In this document: positions 1-5,332 of the stretch, in pieces | Position numbering within the stretch: position 1 is the stretch's first letter | Layout of the letters: each line of letters opens with the position of its first letter | NCBI GenBank assembly: GCA_045579105.1 | Contig: JAZNLM010000066.1 | Span: 1 to 6,628 of the forward strand | DNA length: 6,628 bases | DNA from: Flemingiibacterium sp045579105 | GTDB lineage: Bacteria > Bacillota > Clostridia > Oscillospirales > CAG-272 | Direction: 5' to 3' | Made by a program: the position numbers and the translations under genes | Notes under the pieces: model-generated | Told to the model about the DNA's origin: nothing | Databases searched by the model: none | Seen by the model: only the letters and a program-made list of their open reading frames with translations

Positions 1-1
1 C

Positions 2-451
2 TACGCGCGCTATACGCTGTTTAATTCGATGACGGGGCTCGTGGACCACTATGTGGACAAGGGCATACTCAACCAGACGCCCGACAAGCTTATCGAAGGT
101 CTTGCCGAGGCTATTGGCAAGCTTGAGATAACCAAGTATGAAAACGGAGAGAAAAAGGAGCTTATCGTAACCGATAAGGCGCAGATAATCGAAGCACTCA
201 AGTGCTCGACATCTCCCACCAACAATTACGTTTCCCCGTTCACTCTGATTGACACAAGCTACCGTGCATACTACGAAATTTCGGTAACCGACGCAAACAA
301 CGTTCAGTATTACTACGACGAGGACGGAAACGAAACTATTGTGATAGAAGACAAGGAAAAGTCTGAAATTTACGACTACAACACTTCCCACACCTTCCCG
401 TTCCTTCTCGGCAGAGTACCCGATTTCGTAATCGAATATTTTGAAAACTAA
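2..451 (+). CDS. Hypothetical protein, C-terminal fragment
   Basis: The reading frame is already open at the window edge (first full codon at base 2) and ends at TAA 449-451, so the last 149 residues of a longer protein are visible. The Met at base 29 has no Shine-Dalgarno sequence in front of it and is probably internal. The fragment is hydrophilic and has no obvious membrane segment. It starts with a helical-looking stretch and continues into a Tyr- and Asp-rich, probably beta-rich part (YYYDEDGNE near residues 103-111), ending in FLLGRVPDFVIEYFEN. I do not recognise the family. The alternating charged and Tyr-rich tail ending in G-R/K-V-P-D/E-F resembles extracytoplasmic C-terminal domains of some clostridial ABC-2-type permeases, but this is a weak impression only. 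A terminator follows six bases after the stop, so it is the last gene of its transcript. Confidence 0.8.
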   Translation, partial: YARYTLFNSMTGLVDHYVDKGILNQTPDKLIEGLAEAIGKLEITKYENGEKKELIVTDKAQIIEALKCSTSPTNNYVSPFTLIDTSYRAYYEISVTDANNVQYYYDEDGNETIVIEDKEKSEIYDYNTSHTFPFLLGRVPDFVIEYFEN

Positions 452-456
452 CAAGT

Positions 457-490
457 ACGGCACCGCAAAACGCGGTGCCGTTTTTATTTT
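457..490 (+). terminator. Rho-independent terminator
   Basis: A perfect 10-bp stem (457-466 pairing with 472-481, ACGGCACCGC / GCGGTGCCGT) with a 5-base loop is followed by a T-rich tract (TTTTTATTTT at 481-490). It begins five bases after the stop codon of the upstream fragment and separates that gene from the ispD promoter. The GCACCGC core of the stem recurs in two other terminators of this window. Confidence 0.93.
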
Positions 491-510
491 GCGAGGAAAT
501 TTTAATTTTG

Positions 511-541
511 TTCACTCATCGGCGAGATTTTGTGCTATAAT
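511..541 (+). promoter_or_regulatory. Sigma-A type promoter for ispD (extended -10)
   Basis: A perfect extended -10, TGCTATAAT, lies at 533-541 (hexamer TATAAT at 536-541). The best -35 candidate is TTCACT at 511-516 with a 19-base spacer, which matches TTGACA at only four positions. The extended TG dinucleotide would compensate for that weak -35. Transcription would start near 548, giving a leader of about 30 bases before the ispD start chosen here. The promoter lies directly behind the preceding terminator, as expected for an independent unit. Confidence 0.7.
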
Positions 542-560
542 AGATATATCAAGAAAACGC

Positions 561-567
561 AAAGGAG
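561..567 (+). promoter_or_regulatory. Ribosome binding site deciding the ispD start
   Basis: AAAGGAG at 561-567 is a strong Shine-Dalgarno sequence. Three in-frame ATG codons follow at 568, 571 and 577, at spacings of 0, 3 and 9 bases. Only the third has workable spacing, so the CDS is started at 577 rather than at the longest open frame. Confidence 0.75.
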
Positions 568-576
568 ATGATGCAG

Positions 577-1338
577 ATGAAAATATCCGCAAAAGACATC
601 GCTTCGCTCGTCCGTACACTCTCAAAGATCGCGAGCAAGCCGCATTTCACGTCGGCTATAATCGTGGCGGCAGGCAAGGGTACACGTATGCAGGACACAT
701 CGGGCAAGACAAAGCAGCATCTCGAGCTTTGCGGTATTCCCGTTATCGTGCGTACACTCACGGCATTTGAAAAATGCGATATGATTGACGAAATAATCAT
801 CGTCGCAAGAGAAGAAGAAATGTGCGAGTACGACCGATACAAAAGCGAATACAATCTCACAAAAATCACAGCCGTAGTCAGCGGCGGCGACACACGCCAG
901 GAGTCTGTTCTAAACGGCTTTGAAGCAATAAACGATAAGAGTGAATTCGTGGCTATACACGACGGCGCGAGATGCCTTATACGCGCCGAGGATATCGAAG
1001 CTGTCCTTCGTGCGGCGTATCAGCACGGCGCGGCAACTGCGGCATCGCGCGCCACCGACACAGTAAAGCGCGCTGACAGTAACGGCTTTATCACAGAAAC
1101 CGTGGAGCGTAAAAACCTCTGGCTTGCCACCACGCCGCAGATATTTAAAACGGAAGTTTATCGCGCGGCGGCGTACGTTTCAAAAGAAGAAGGCTTCACC
1201 GCCACAGACGATAACGCGCTTGCCGAGCACGTCGGTTTTCGCGTAAAGCTCGTGGACGTCGGCTCGGAAAACATCAAGATAACCACAAAAAGTGATATTC
1301 CCGTCGCAGAAGGGATAATAGGTACCCGCACAAAATAA
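577..1338 (+). CDS. ispD: 2-C-methyl-D-erythritol 4-phosphate cytidylyltransferase (IspD)
   Basis: IspD joins CTP to 2-C-methyl-D-erythritol 4-phosphate to give CDP-ME plus pyrophosphate, the third step of the MEP isoprenoid pathway, in the cytosol. The 253-residue product shows the family signatures in order: the CTP-binding loop AAGKGTRM (31-38), TKQHLEL (45-51) in place of the usual PKQ, GGDTRQESV (103-111), IHDGAR (127-132), DTVKRA (161-166), TPQIF (186-190), TDDNALAE (210-217) and SENIKIT (230-236), which holds the conserved substrate lysine. The HDGAR and DTVKR motifs favour IspD over the ribitol-5-phosphate enzyme TarI, though I cannot compute a tree. Two oddities are a roughly 23-residue N-terminal extension before the nucleotide-binding strand, and Cys133 where family members commonly have Pro after HDGAR. 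The gene has its own promoter, and ispF is not adjacent. Confidence 0.95.
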   Translation: MKISAKDIASLVRTLSKIASKPHFTSAIIVAAGKGTRMQDTSGKTKQHLELCGIPVIVRTLTAFEKCDMIDEIIIVAREEEMCEYDRYKSEYNLTKITAVVSGGDTRQESVLNGFEAINDKSEFVAIHDGARCLIRAEDIEAVLRAAYQHGAATAASRATDTVKRADSNGFITETVERKNLWLATTPQIFKTEVYRAAAYVSKEEGFTATDDNALAEHVGFRVKLVDVGSENIKITTKSDIPVAEGIIGTRTK

Positions 1339-1364
1339 AAGCACGCGGTGTCAAAAGCACCGCG
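1332..1364 (-). terminator. Terminator for the minus-strand small gene
   Basis: Read on the minus strand, a 7-bp GC-rich stem (1358-1364 with 1344-1350, CGCGGTG / CACCGCG, plus a G-T pair inside) leads into a T-rich tract (TGCTTTTATTTT, bases 1343 down to 1332). No T tract follows the hairpin on the plus strand, so it should terminate the small minus-strand gene and not ispD, which lies in front of it. The T tract overlaps the 3' end of ispD. The stem carries the same GCACCGC core as two other terminators here. Confidence 0.7.
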
Positions 1365-1386
1365 CACTCACTGTTAATAGTAGAAC

Positions 1387-1548
1387 TTAAAATCGGTTGT
1401 CAGACTTGTTCTGATTCTGGTTCTGGCTGGACTTGTTCTCGCTCTTGTTCTGGTTCTGGCTGGACTTGTTCTGAGAAGAAGACTTGTTCTGATTGTTGTT
1501 CTGATTCTGGTTCTGGTTGTTTTCGTAACGGTTATTAGAGTTGTTCAT
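1387..1548 (-). CDS. Small Asn/Gln/Ser/Lys-rich low-complexity protein
   Basis: This 53-residue protein starts at ATG 1548-1546, seven to eight bases behind a strong AAGGAG-type site at 1555-1562, and ends at TAA 1389-1387 before a hairpin terminator. Those signals on both sides make it a credible gene despite its composition. By count it has 20 Asn, 10 Gln, 10 Ser and 5 Lys. It opens with MNNSNNRYENN and then repeats short blocks such as QNKSSQNQ and NKSENKSS, finishing in KSDNRF. It has no Cys, no membrane segment, no signal peptide and almost no hydrophobic residues, so it should be disordered. From memory, similar short Asn/Gln-rich open frames occur in clostridial genomes without an assigned role. 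A spore- or stress-related hydrophilic protein is one possibility, but nothing here proves it. It converges on ispD and diverges from manA. Confidence 0.72.
   Translation of the reverse strand: MNNSNNRYENNQNQNQNNNQNKSSSQNKSSQNQNKSENKSSQNQNQNKSDNRF
1415..1472. repeat. Tandem 25-bp repeat inside the low-complexity gene
   Basis: A 25-base sequence (1415-1439, containing GGCTGGACTTGTTCT) recurs exactly at 1448-1472, a period of 33 bases or 11 codons. It encodes overlapping Asn/Gln/Ser/Lys blocks. Weaker copies of GTTCTGATTCTGGTTCTGG extend to about 1520. The repeat is in frame and could let the protein change length by slippage or recombination without breaking the reading frame. Confidence 0.85.
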
Positions 1549-1554
1549 CGTAAA

Positions 1555-1562
1555 TCTCCTTG
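1555..1562 (-). promoter_or_regulatory. Ribosome binding site of the small Asn-rich gene
   Basis: CAAGGAGA on the minus strand lies six bases before ATG 1548-1546. This fixes the start at MNNSNN. The upstream in-frame ATG at 1596 would add 16 residues of different composition, has no such site and sits inside a hairpin. Confidence 0.75.
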
Positions 1563-1587
1563 TTGGCGTTTGACGCCTCAATTTTTG

Positions 1588-1610
1588 AAATTTCACCTTC
1601 AGTGAAATTT
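1588..1610. repeat. Perfect 9-bp inverted repeat in the divergent intergenic region
   Basis: AAATTTCAC (1588-1596) and GTGAAATTT (1602-1610) form a perfect 9-bp inverted repeat around CTTCA. It lies in the 121-base spacer between the small minus-strand gene and manA. As DNA it could be an operator shared by both divergent genes. As RNA it would be a hairpin in the leader of the small gene. A second, smaller hairpin (GGCGT 1565-1569 with ACGCC 1573-1577) lies between it and the ribosome site of the small gene. No function can be assigned from sequence alone. Confidence 0.75.
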
Positions 1611-1617
1611 ACACTTA

Positions 1618-1647
1618 AAGTATTTGCCGAATCAAAACTATTATACA
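1618..1647 (-). promoter_or_regulatory. Candidate promoter of the small Asn-rich gene
   Basis: Two readings are possible on the minus strand. A perfect sigma-A -10 (TATAAT, 1645-1640) is present but has a poor -35 (ATTTTC at 1668-1663). Alternatively, TGTATA (1647-1642) and AATACTT (1624-1618) are 17 bases apart, which loosely resembles the forespore sigma-G pattern (TGAATA and CATACTA in Bacillus subtilis). Neither is strong enough to choose. No convincing plus-strand promoter for manA was found in the same spacer. Confidence 0.25.
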
Positions 1648-1669
1648 TTATCATTTTGGGAGGAAAATT

Positions 1670-2629
1670 ATGAATCTTTATCCTATTAAACTCGCGCCAG
1701 CAGTTAAGGAAATTATTTGGGGCGGCGACAAATTAAAGTGCGAATACGGCAAGAGCGCACCGTTTGAAAAGCTTGCCGAAAGTTGGGAACTCACCGTACG
1801 TCCCGACGGCATGAACGTTATCGAAAACGGCGAATACGCAGGCTTGGCGCTTGGCGAGTATATTGAAAAGGCAGGATTTGGCGTTATCGGTGAAAATTAC
1901 AATGGAGACCGTTTTCCGCTTCTCATAAAATTCATCGACGCCTGCGACAAGCTTTCCATTCAGGTGCACCCGTCCGACGATTATTCGCTTAAATATGAAG
2001 GCGAATTCGGTAAGACTGAGATGTGGTACATAGTTGAAGCAGATGAGGGCGCAGAGCTTGTATACGGTCTTTCAAAGGACTACACTCCCGAAGCGTTTGA
2101 AGCGGCAGTAAAAAATAACACCGTTGAAAAATTTATGAACCGCGTTAAAGTCAAGGCAGGCGACGTATACTTTATTCCGTCGGGACTTGTACACGCTATC
2201 GGCGCTGGCATACTCATCTGTGAAATTCAGCAAAATTCCAACGTAACCTACCGTGTTTACGACTACGGCAGACTCGGTAAAGACGGCAAGCCGCGTGAAA
2301 CACACGTTGAAAAGGCAAAAGATGTTATCGTAAACTATACGGAAAAAGAAATTGAAGCACTCCGCTTTGCAAACGCAAAAGAAATCACTCCCTCGCTTCT
2401 CTGCTCATGCGATAAGTTCAACACGAGCAAATACGAGTTCACCGAGCTTTCGCTCACTGTAGACAAATCGAGTTTCCTTTCCGTCACGTTCATCGATGGC
2501 GAAGGCGAGATAGTCTACACCGGTAAAAAATATCCCTTCTGCAAGGGCGTAACTTACTATATGCCCGCAGGAATGGGGAATTTTTCCATGCACTCAACCG
2601 GTGCTGTTGCTATAGTAGCAAGCATATAA
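1670..2629 (+). CDS. manA: Class I mannose-6-phosphate isomerase
   Basis: This cytosolic, zinc-dependent enzyme interconverts mannose 6-phosphate and fructose 6-phosphate, linking mannose use to glycolysis and supplying mannose 6-phosphate for activated sugars. The 319-residue length matches the short Bacillus-type enzymes (about 315). Visible motifs are IIWGG (15-19), ESWEL (37-41), LLIKFIDA (84-91), the zinc-binding SIQVHPSDD (96-104; Gln98 and His100), GKTEMWYI (114-121; Glu117), FIPSGLVHAIG (168-178; His175) and the catalytic-loop block QQNSNVTYRVYDYGR (187-201; Arg195). The four expected metal ligands and the active-site Arg are therefore all present. The C-terminal part is a second cupin-like beta domain. 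The start is supported by GGGAGG at 1658-1663, six bases upstream. It is a single-gene unit, with the divergent small gene upstream and its own terminator downstream. Confidence 0.95.
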   Translation: MNLYPIKLAPAVKEIIWGGDKLKCEYGKSAPFEKLAESWELTVRPDGMNVIENGEYAGLALGEYIEKAGFGVIGENYNGDRFPLLIKFIDACDKLSIQVHPSDDYSLKYEGEFGKTEMWYIVEADEGAELVYGLSKDYTPEAFEAAVKNNTVEKFMNRVKVKAGDVYFIPSGLVHAIGAGILICEIQQNSNVTYRVYDYGRLGKDGKPRETHVEKAKDVIVNYTEKEIEALRFANAKEITPSLLCSCDKFNTSKYEFTELSLTVDKSSFLSVTFIDGEGEIVYTGKKYPFCKGVTYYMPAGMGNFSMHSTGAVAIVASI

Positions 2630-2637
2630 AAACAAGA

Positions 2638-2670
2638 AAAAGAGCCGCTGAGTAAGCGGCTCTTTCGTTT
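2638..2670 (+). terminator. Rho-independent terminator of manA
   Basis: A 9-bp stem (AGAGCCGCT 2641-2649 with AGCGGCTCT 2655-2663) and 5-base loop, extended by A-T pairs outward, is followed by TTCGTTT. It begins nine bases after the manA stop codon. Confidence 0.88.
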
Positions 2671-2677
2671 ATAAGAT

Positions 2678-2707
2678 AAAAATGCACCGCTTGCGCGGTG
2701 CATTTTT
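2678..2707 (-). terminator. Terminator of the lipoprotein gene, probably bidirectional
   Basis: A perfect 13-bp stem (2678-2690 with 2695-2707) encloses the 4-base loop TTGC. GCACCGC/GCGGTGC is its core and A5/T5 arms give a U tract in either direction. It lies nine bases beyond the stop of the minus-strand solute-binding protein and also backs up the manA terminator. It keeps the two convergent genes from transcribing into each other. Confidence 0.92.
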
Positions 2708-2716
2708 GCGCGTTAA

Positions 2717-4186
2717 TTACTGCTGTGCAGCTTCGATCATCTGCTCGAGCTTCACCTTTGCTACTCGCTCGTAAGAGTCGTAGGTAGAAGCGAATACATT
2801 TTCACCCTGCTGGAATACTTCGTAGAAGATGTCGCCAAGACCGCCGAGAGTGTTAACGTAGATAAAGTCGGTGTTAACGCCGTCGACGATAAGGTCGAGC
2901 ATCTGCGACTCATAGCCAAGATCGCCACGGGTGTAGCGAAGCTTGAGGGTGTTCTCGAAGTATGCGGGAACAACATGCTTGTAGCCCTCATAAGCAAGGC
3001 TCTCGAGAGTTGCGGAAACCATATCAGTTCTTTCTGCAGTTACCGGAACGGCACCCCAGTTTACAAAGGTCGTTACTATACTTCTGTATCCTTCGGTGTC
3101 CTCATCGTACTTAGGCATCGGAATCATACCGAAATCATCTTCCATATCTGCATTTATTGAGGATGAGAAGAATCTCTGAACGAGGAAGAGTCCTTTACCC
3201 TCTGCAAAGCGGTGAGCGTACGGGAAGTAGATACCCTCTGTATTATCCTTGAATGTATCGCAGTAACCAACATCCTTAAGCAGAGAAAGAAGTTTTTCGG
3301 CAAGACCGATGGAACGCTCATTGTTAAGCTGAAGGGTGGGGAAACCGTTTTCGTCGCGGCCGGTGAACTCAAGACCGGAGCTAAATACAAGCTCATTAAG
3401 CGACTCGGGACCGCTGGCGATGTAGCCGTAAACGTCCTGAGCGTTTCTGACACCGTCACCGTTGTCAGTGTATACGCCCTTTGAAAGCTCAAGCAATTTG
3501 TCAATAGTCCACTTGCCGTCAAGAACCAGCTGGTAAAGGTCGGTATCCTTCATGCCATGAATCTCTTCGAGGAGACGCTTGTTGAAGAATACGCAGGAGA
3601 TACGCTCAACTGCCTGGTTGTAAGTAATACTACCGAAAAGCAGGTACGGGTCGGTGGGATTTAAAGATACAGACTCGATGTAATCCTTACTCCACCAAGG
3701 ATTATCAAGGTTTATGTAGGGAAGTTCGCTGAGGGTTTTAAAGAAGCCCATTTCAGCCATCATTCTGGTATTGGTGTCAACGGTAAACACTGCATCGTAG
3801 TCATCAGACCAAGAGTTTACAGCAGTGTATACCCATGTTGAAGCGATCTCATAGGGAGTTGCTACGTAGAACTCAAAGTCAACTCCAAGACGCTCAGCTG
3901 TGTTAAGGAACTGCTTATACTTCGCCTGACCGATTACGTCGGTGGCATCACTTTCTTCGCTATCACTATTACTGTTCATCTCGGGAACATTGAGATAGCC
4001 CTCTGCAGTTATAAGGCGGAAGGTTTCGCCGGTGTAGTCAAGCTCGGGAAGTCCAAGCTGGCTGTCAGTATCGCCTGACGGAGTTTTGTCCGGATTCTTG
4101 CCATCATTATTGCCGCTATCTCCACCACAAGCGGATGCTGCAAGCATAGCAACAAGAAGAAGCGCGATAAGTCTTAATTTCTTCAT
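2717..4186 (-). CDS. Extracellular solute-binding lipoprotein (ABC-importer type)
   Basis: The 489-residue product starts with a lipoprotein signal: KKLR, a hydrophobic run (6-17) and a lipobox ASAC with acylated Cys20. A Gly/Asn/Asp-rich linker follows (21-45), as expected for a protein tethered to the outer face of the membrane. The mature part has the look of the large family of sugar- or oligosaccharide-binding proteins of ABC importers (family 1). It has YDAVF (130-134), NPWWSKDY (162-169), FFNKRLLEE (200-208), the DGKWTIDKLLEL block (223-234) and MIPMPKYDED before the second lobe. Residues TDNGDGVRNAQD (240-251) look like a calcium-binding loop. The ligand cannot be read from sequence. 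No permease or ATPase gene is adjacent, so the transporter would be encoded elsewhere or the protein acts as a sensor. Start support is AAAGGA at 4194-4199, seven bases away, and a consensus promoter lies upstream. Confidence 0.92.
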   Translation of the reverse strand: MKKLRLIALLLVAMLAASACGGDSGNNDGKNPDKTPSGDTDSQLGLPELDYTGETFRLITAEGYLNVPEMNSNSDSEESDATDVIGQAKYKQFLNTAERLGVDFEFYVATPYEIASTWVYTAVNSWSDDYDAVFTVDTNTRMMAEMGFFKTLSELPYINLDNPWWSKDYIESVSLNPTDPYLLFGSITYNQAVERISCVFFNKRLLEEIHGMKDTDLYQLVLDGKWTIDKLLELSKGVYTDNGDGVRNAQDVYGYIASGPESLNELVFSSGLEFTGRDENGFPTLQLNNERSIGLAEKLLSLLKDVGYCDTFKDNTEGIYFPYAHRFAEGKGLFLVQRFFSSSINADMEDDFGMIPMPKYDEDTEGYRSIVTTFVNWGAVPVTAERTDMVSATLESLAYEGYKHVVPAYFENTLKLRYTRGDLGYESQMLDLIVDGVNTDFIYVNTLGGLGDIFYEVFQQGENVFASTYDSYERVAKVKLEQMIEAAQQ

Positions 4187-4263
4187 AATTTTTTCCTTTC
4201 AAAAAACATGCGTTTTCTTATGGCAAATACAATGGTGCGCATAAGCCATATAGTTACACTGTA

Positions 4264-4293
4264 ATTATACCATTTTTTCTCGTTACATGTCAA
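4264..4293 (-). promoter_or_regulatory. Perfect-consensus sigma-A promoter of the lipoprotein gene
   Basis: On the minus strand TTGACA (4293-4288) and TATAAT (4269-4264) are 18 bases apart, and the -10 is extended by TGG. Both hexamers match the consensus exactly. Transcription would start near 4257, giving a leader of about 70 bases before the ATG at 4186. Such a strong core promoter suggests either high expression or control by a repressor. Confidence 0.9.
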
Positions 4294-4295
4294 TC

Positions 4296-4360
4296 GTGAT
4301 ATCGTACAAATTAAGATGTCCTTTTTGTTAAACTTACACATACGTCTTACACGATATCAC
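4296..4360. repeat. Pair of inverted GTGATATCGT sites, putative operators
   Basis: GTGATATCGT at 4296-4305 and its exact reverse complement ACGATATCAC at 4351-4360 lie 55 bases apart centre to centre. The nearer copy ends two bases from the -35 element of the lipoprotein promoter. Each contains the palindrome GATATC. The 45-base gap also holds CTTACAC twice (4333-4339 and 4346-4352), 13 bases apart, the second overlapping the far site. A spacing of about five helical turns would suit a regulator bound at both sites on one DNA face. The regulator is not in the window, and no terminator is seen for the upstream epimerase gene in this 193-base gap. Confidence 0.7.
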
Positions 4361-4379
4361 AAAAAGATAACTAGAGCGC

Positions 4380-5267
4380 TTATTCAATAACCTTAACAGT
4401 ATAGCCGACCGTGTATTCCTCACCCACATCAAGCGTTATAGCGTAAGGCTTATCCTCGAAGTTGCCACTTTCACCGAGATGTGCGGGAAGACCATTCCAA
4501 GGCTCGATACAAACGAACGGAGCTTTCTTTCCGGGGGGAGTCCATACACCGAGTGCGTTGAAGCCGGTAAAGTCAAGCTCGATACCCTTGCCGGTAGTCT
4601 TATGTATAAGCTTTACCTTGCGGCTCTGAAGCTTCTTAGTAAGCAGCGCATCAACATCGTAGTCCTCGTGGCAGAGAGACCATTCGTTGGTGTCCCTCAA
4701 CTTATCAACGGCAGGAAGTGATGCATCGATATAACCGCCGCCGTAGTTGGTAGTGTAAATAACATCCTCGTTCTCAGCCTTTTCGAACACGAGCTTGTAA
4801 TCCGAGAACTGCTCGTCCTCATTCATCGGGCAGGCAAAGCCGGGGTGACCGCCGATGCAGAAGCAAATCGACTTTTTATCGGTGTTGACTACCTTGTACT
4901 CGGTTCTGAAGCCACAGTCACTTATCTTGTGAGTAATAATGAGCTTGAAGCTGTACGGGTATACCTTCTTTGTGTCCTCGTTATCGGTAAGCTCATACAC
5001 AGTCTTGTCCCCCGCAGCCTCGACAAGCTTAAACTCCATCTTTCTTGCAAAGCCATGCTTTTTGAGGGGATATGAAACGCCCTCAAATTTTACGCTTTCT
5101 TCGAAGGTAGCACCAACGGTAGGGAAAAGCACGGGCGCATGTCCGCTCCAATATTTTTCGTCCCCCTCCCAAACGTACTCTTTGCCGTCAAGCTTGTAAG
5201 AAATAAGCTCACCGCCGAGGGTTCTGCATACAGCCTCCGCGCGCGCGGTCTTGATAATGGTTTCCAT
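4380..5267 (-). CDS. Aldose 1-epimerase (mutarotase) family protein, LacX type
   Basis: Members of this family interconvert the alpha and beta anomers of aldoses or, in related groups, of hexose 6-phosphates. They fold as a galactose-mutarotase beta-sandwich in the cytosol. The 295-residue length and motifs fit the LacX-like subgroup: LGGELISYKLDGKEYVW (17-33), APVLFPTVG (44-52), KKHGFAR (69-75; His71), CIGGHPGFACP (137-147; likely catalytic His141) and VCIEPWNGLP (252-261; likely catalytic base Glu255). The two catalytic-type residues expected of the family are therefore present. The substrate is not certain. The start is supported by AAAGGA at 5277-5282, nine bases upstream, with no competing start nearby. 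It follows ftsH with a terminator between the two and only a short stretch for a promoter of its own, so it may depend on readthrough from ftsH. Confidence 0.9.
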   Translation of the reverse strand: METIIKTARAEAVCRTLGGELISYKLDGKEYVWEGDEKYWSGHAPVLFPTVGATFEESVKFEGVSYPLKKHGFARKMEFKLVEAAGDKTVYELTDNEDTKKVYPYSFKLIITHKISDCGFRTEYKVVNTDKKSICFCIGGHPGFACPMNEDEQFSDYKLVFEKAENEDVIYTTNYGGGYIDASLPAVDKLRDTNEWSLCHEDYDVDALLTKKLQSRKVKLIHKTTGKGIELDFTGFNALGVWTPPGKKAPFVCIEPWNGLPAHLGESGNFEDKPYAITLDVGEEYTVGYTVKVIE

Positions 5268-5295
5268 AGTTTTTCATCCTTTCGGTTGTTATTTT

Positions 5296-5326
5296 AAAAA
5301 GTCGGGGCGCCCTCTCGGACGCCCCG
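5296..5326 (-). terminator. Rho-independent terminator of ftsH
   Basis: On the minus strand a 7-bp GC-only stem (CGGGGCG / CGCCCCG, 5326-5320 with 5309-5303), with a partly paired inner loop, is followed by ACTTTTT ending at 5296. It lies just beyond the ftsH stop codon and only about 14 bases before the ribosome site of the epimerase gene. Confidence 0.85.
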
Positions 5327-5332
5327 TTAAAG

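Noticed and set aside
568..576. Upstream ATG codons at 568 and 571 as the ispD start
   Set aside because: They lie zero and three bases from the AAAGGAG ribosome site, too close for initiation; the ATG at 577 has proper spacing.
441..770. Plus-strand frame overlapping the first gene end and the ispD start
   Set aside because: It runs through the terminator and promoter, has no ribosome site and has a composition unlike a real protein.
1405..1520. CRISPR-like or satellite repeat array
   Set aside because: The repeats are short, contiguous, in frame and explained by low-complexity coding; there are no unique spacers of constant length.
1549..1596. Longer version of the small Asn-rich protein starting at ATG 1596
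   Set aside because: There is no ribosome site before it, the added residues have a different composition, and the codons run through the hairpin and the ribosome site of the better start.
3154..3522. Open frames antisense to the lipoprotein, and similar ones opposite ispD, manA, the epimerase and ftsH
   Set aside because: They have no ribosome sites or recognisable domains and lie opposite strongly supported genes; they are by-products of codon bias.
4217..4250. Hairpin or riboswitch in the lipoprotein leader
   Set aside because: Only two competing 6-bp pairings (TATGGC/GCCATA and CTTATG/CATAAG) with loops of 17-20 bases are visible; no known riboswitch core is recognisable.
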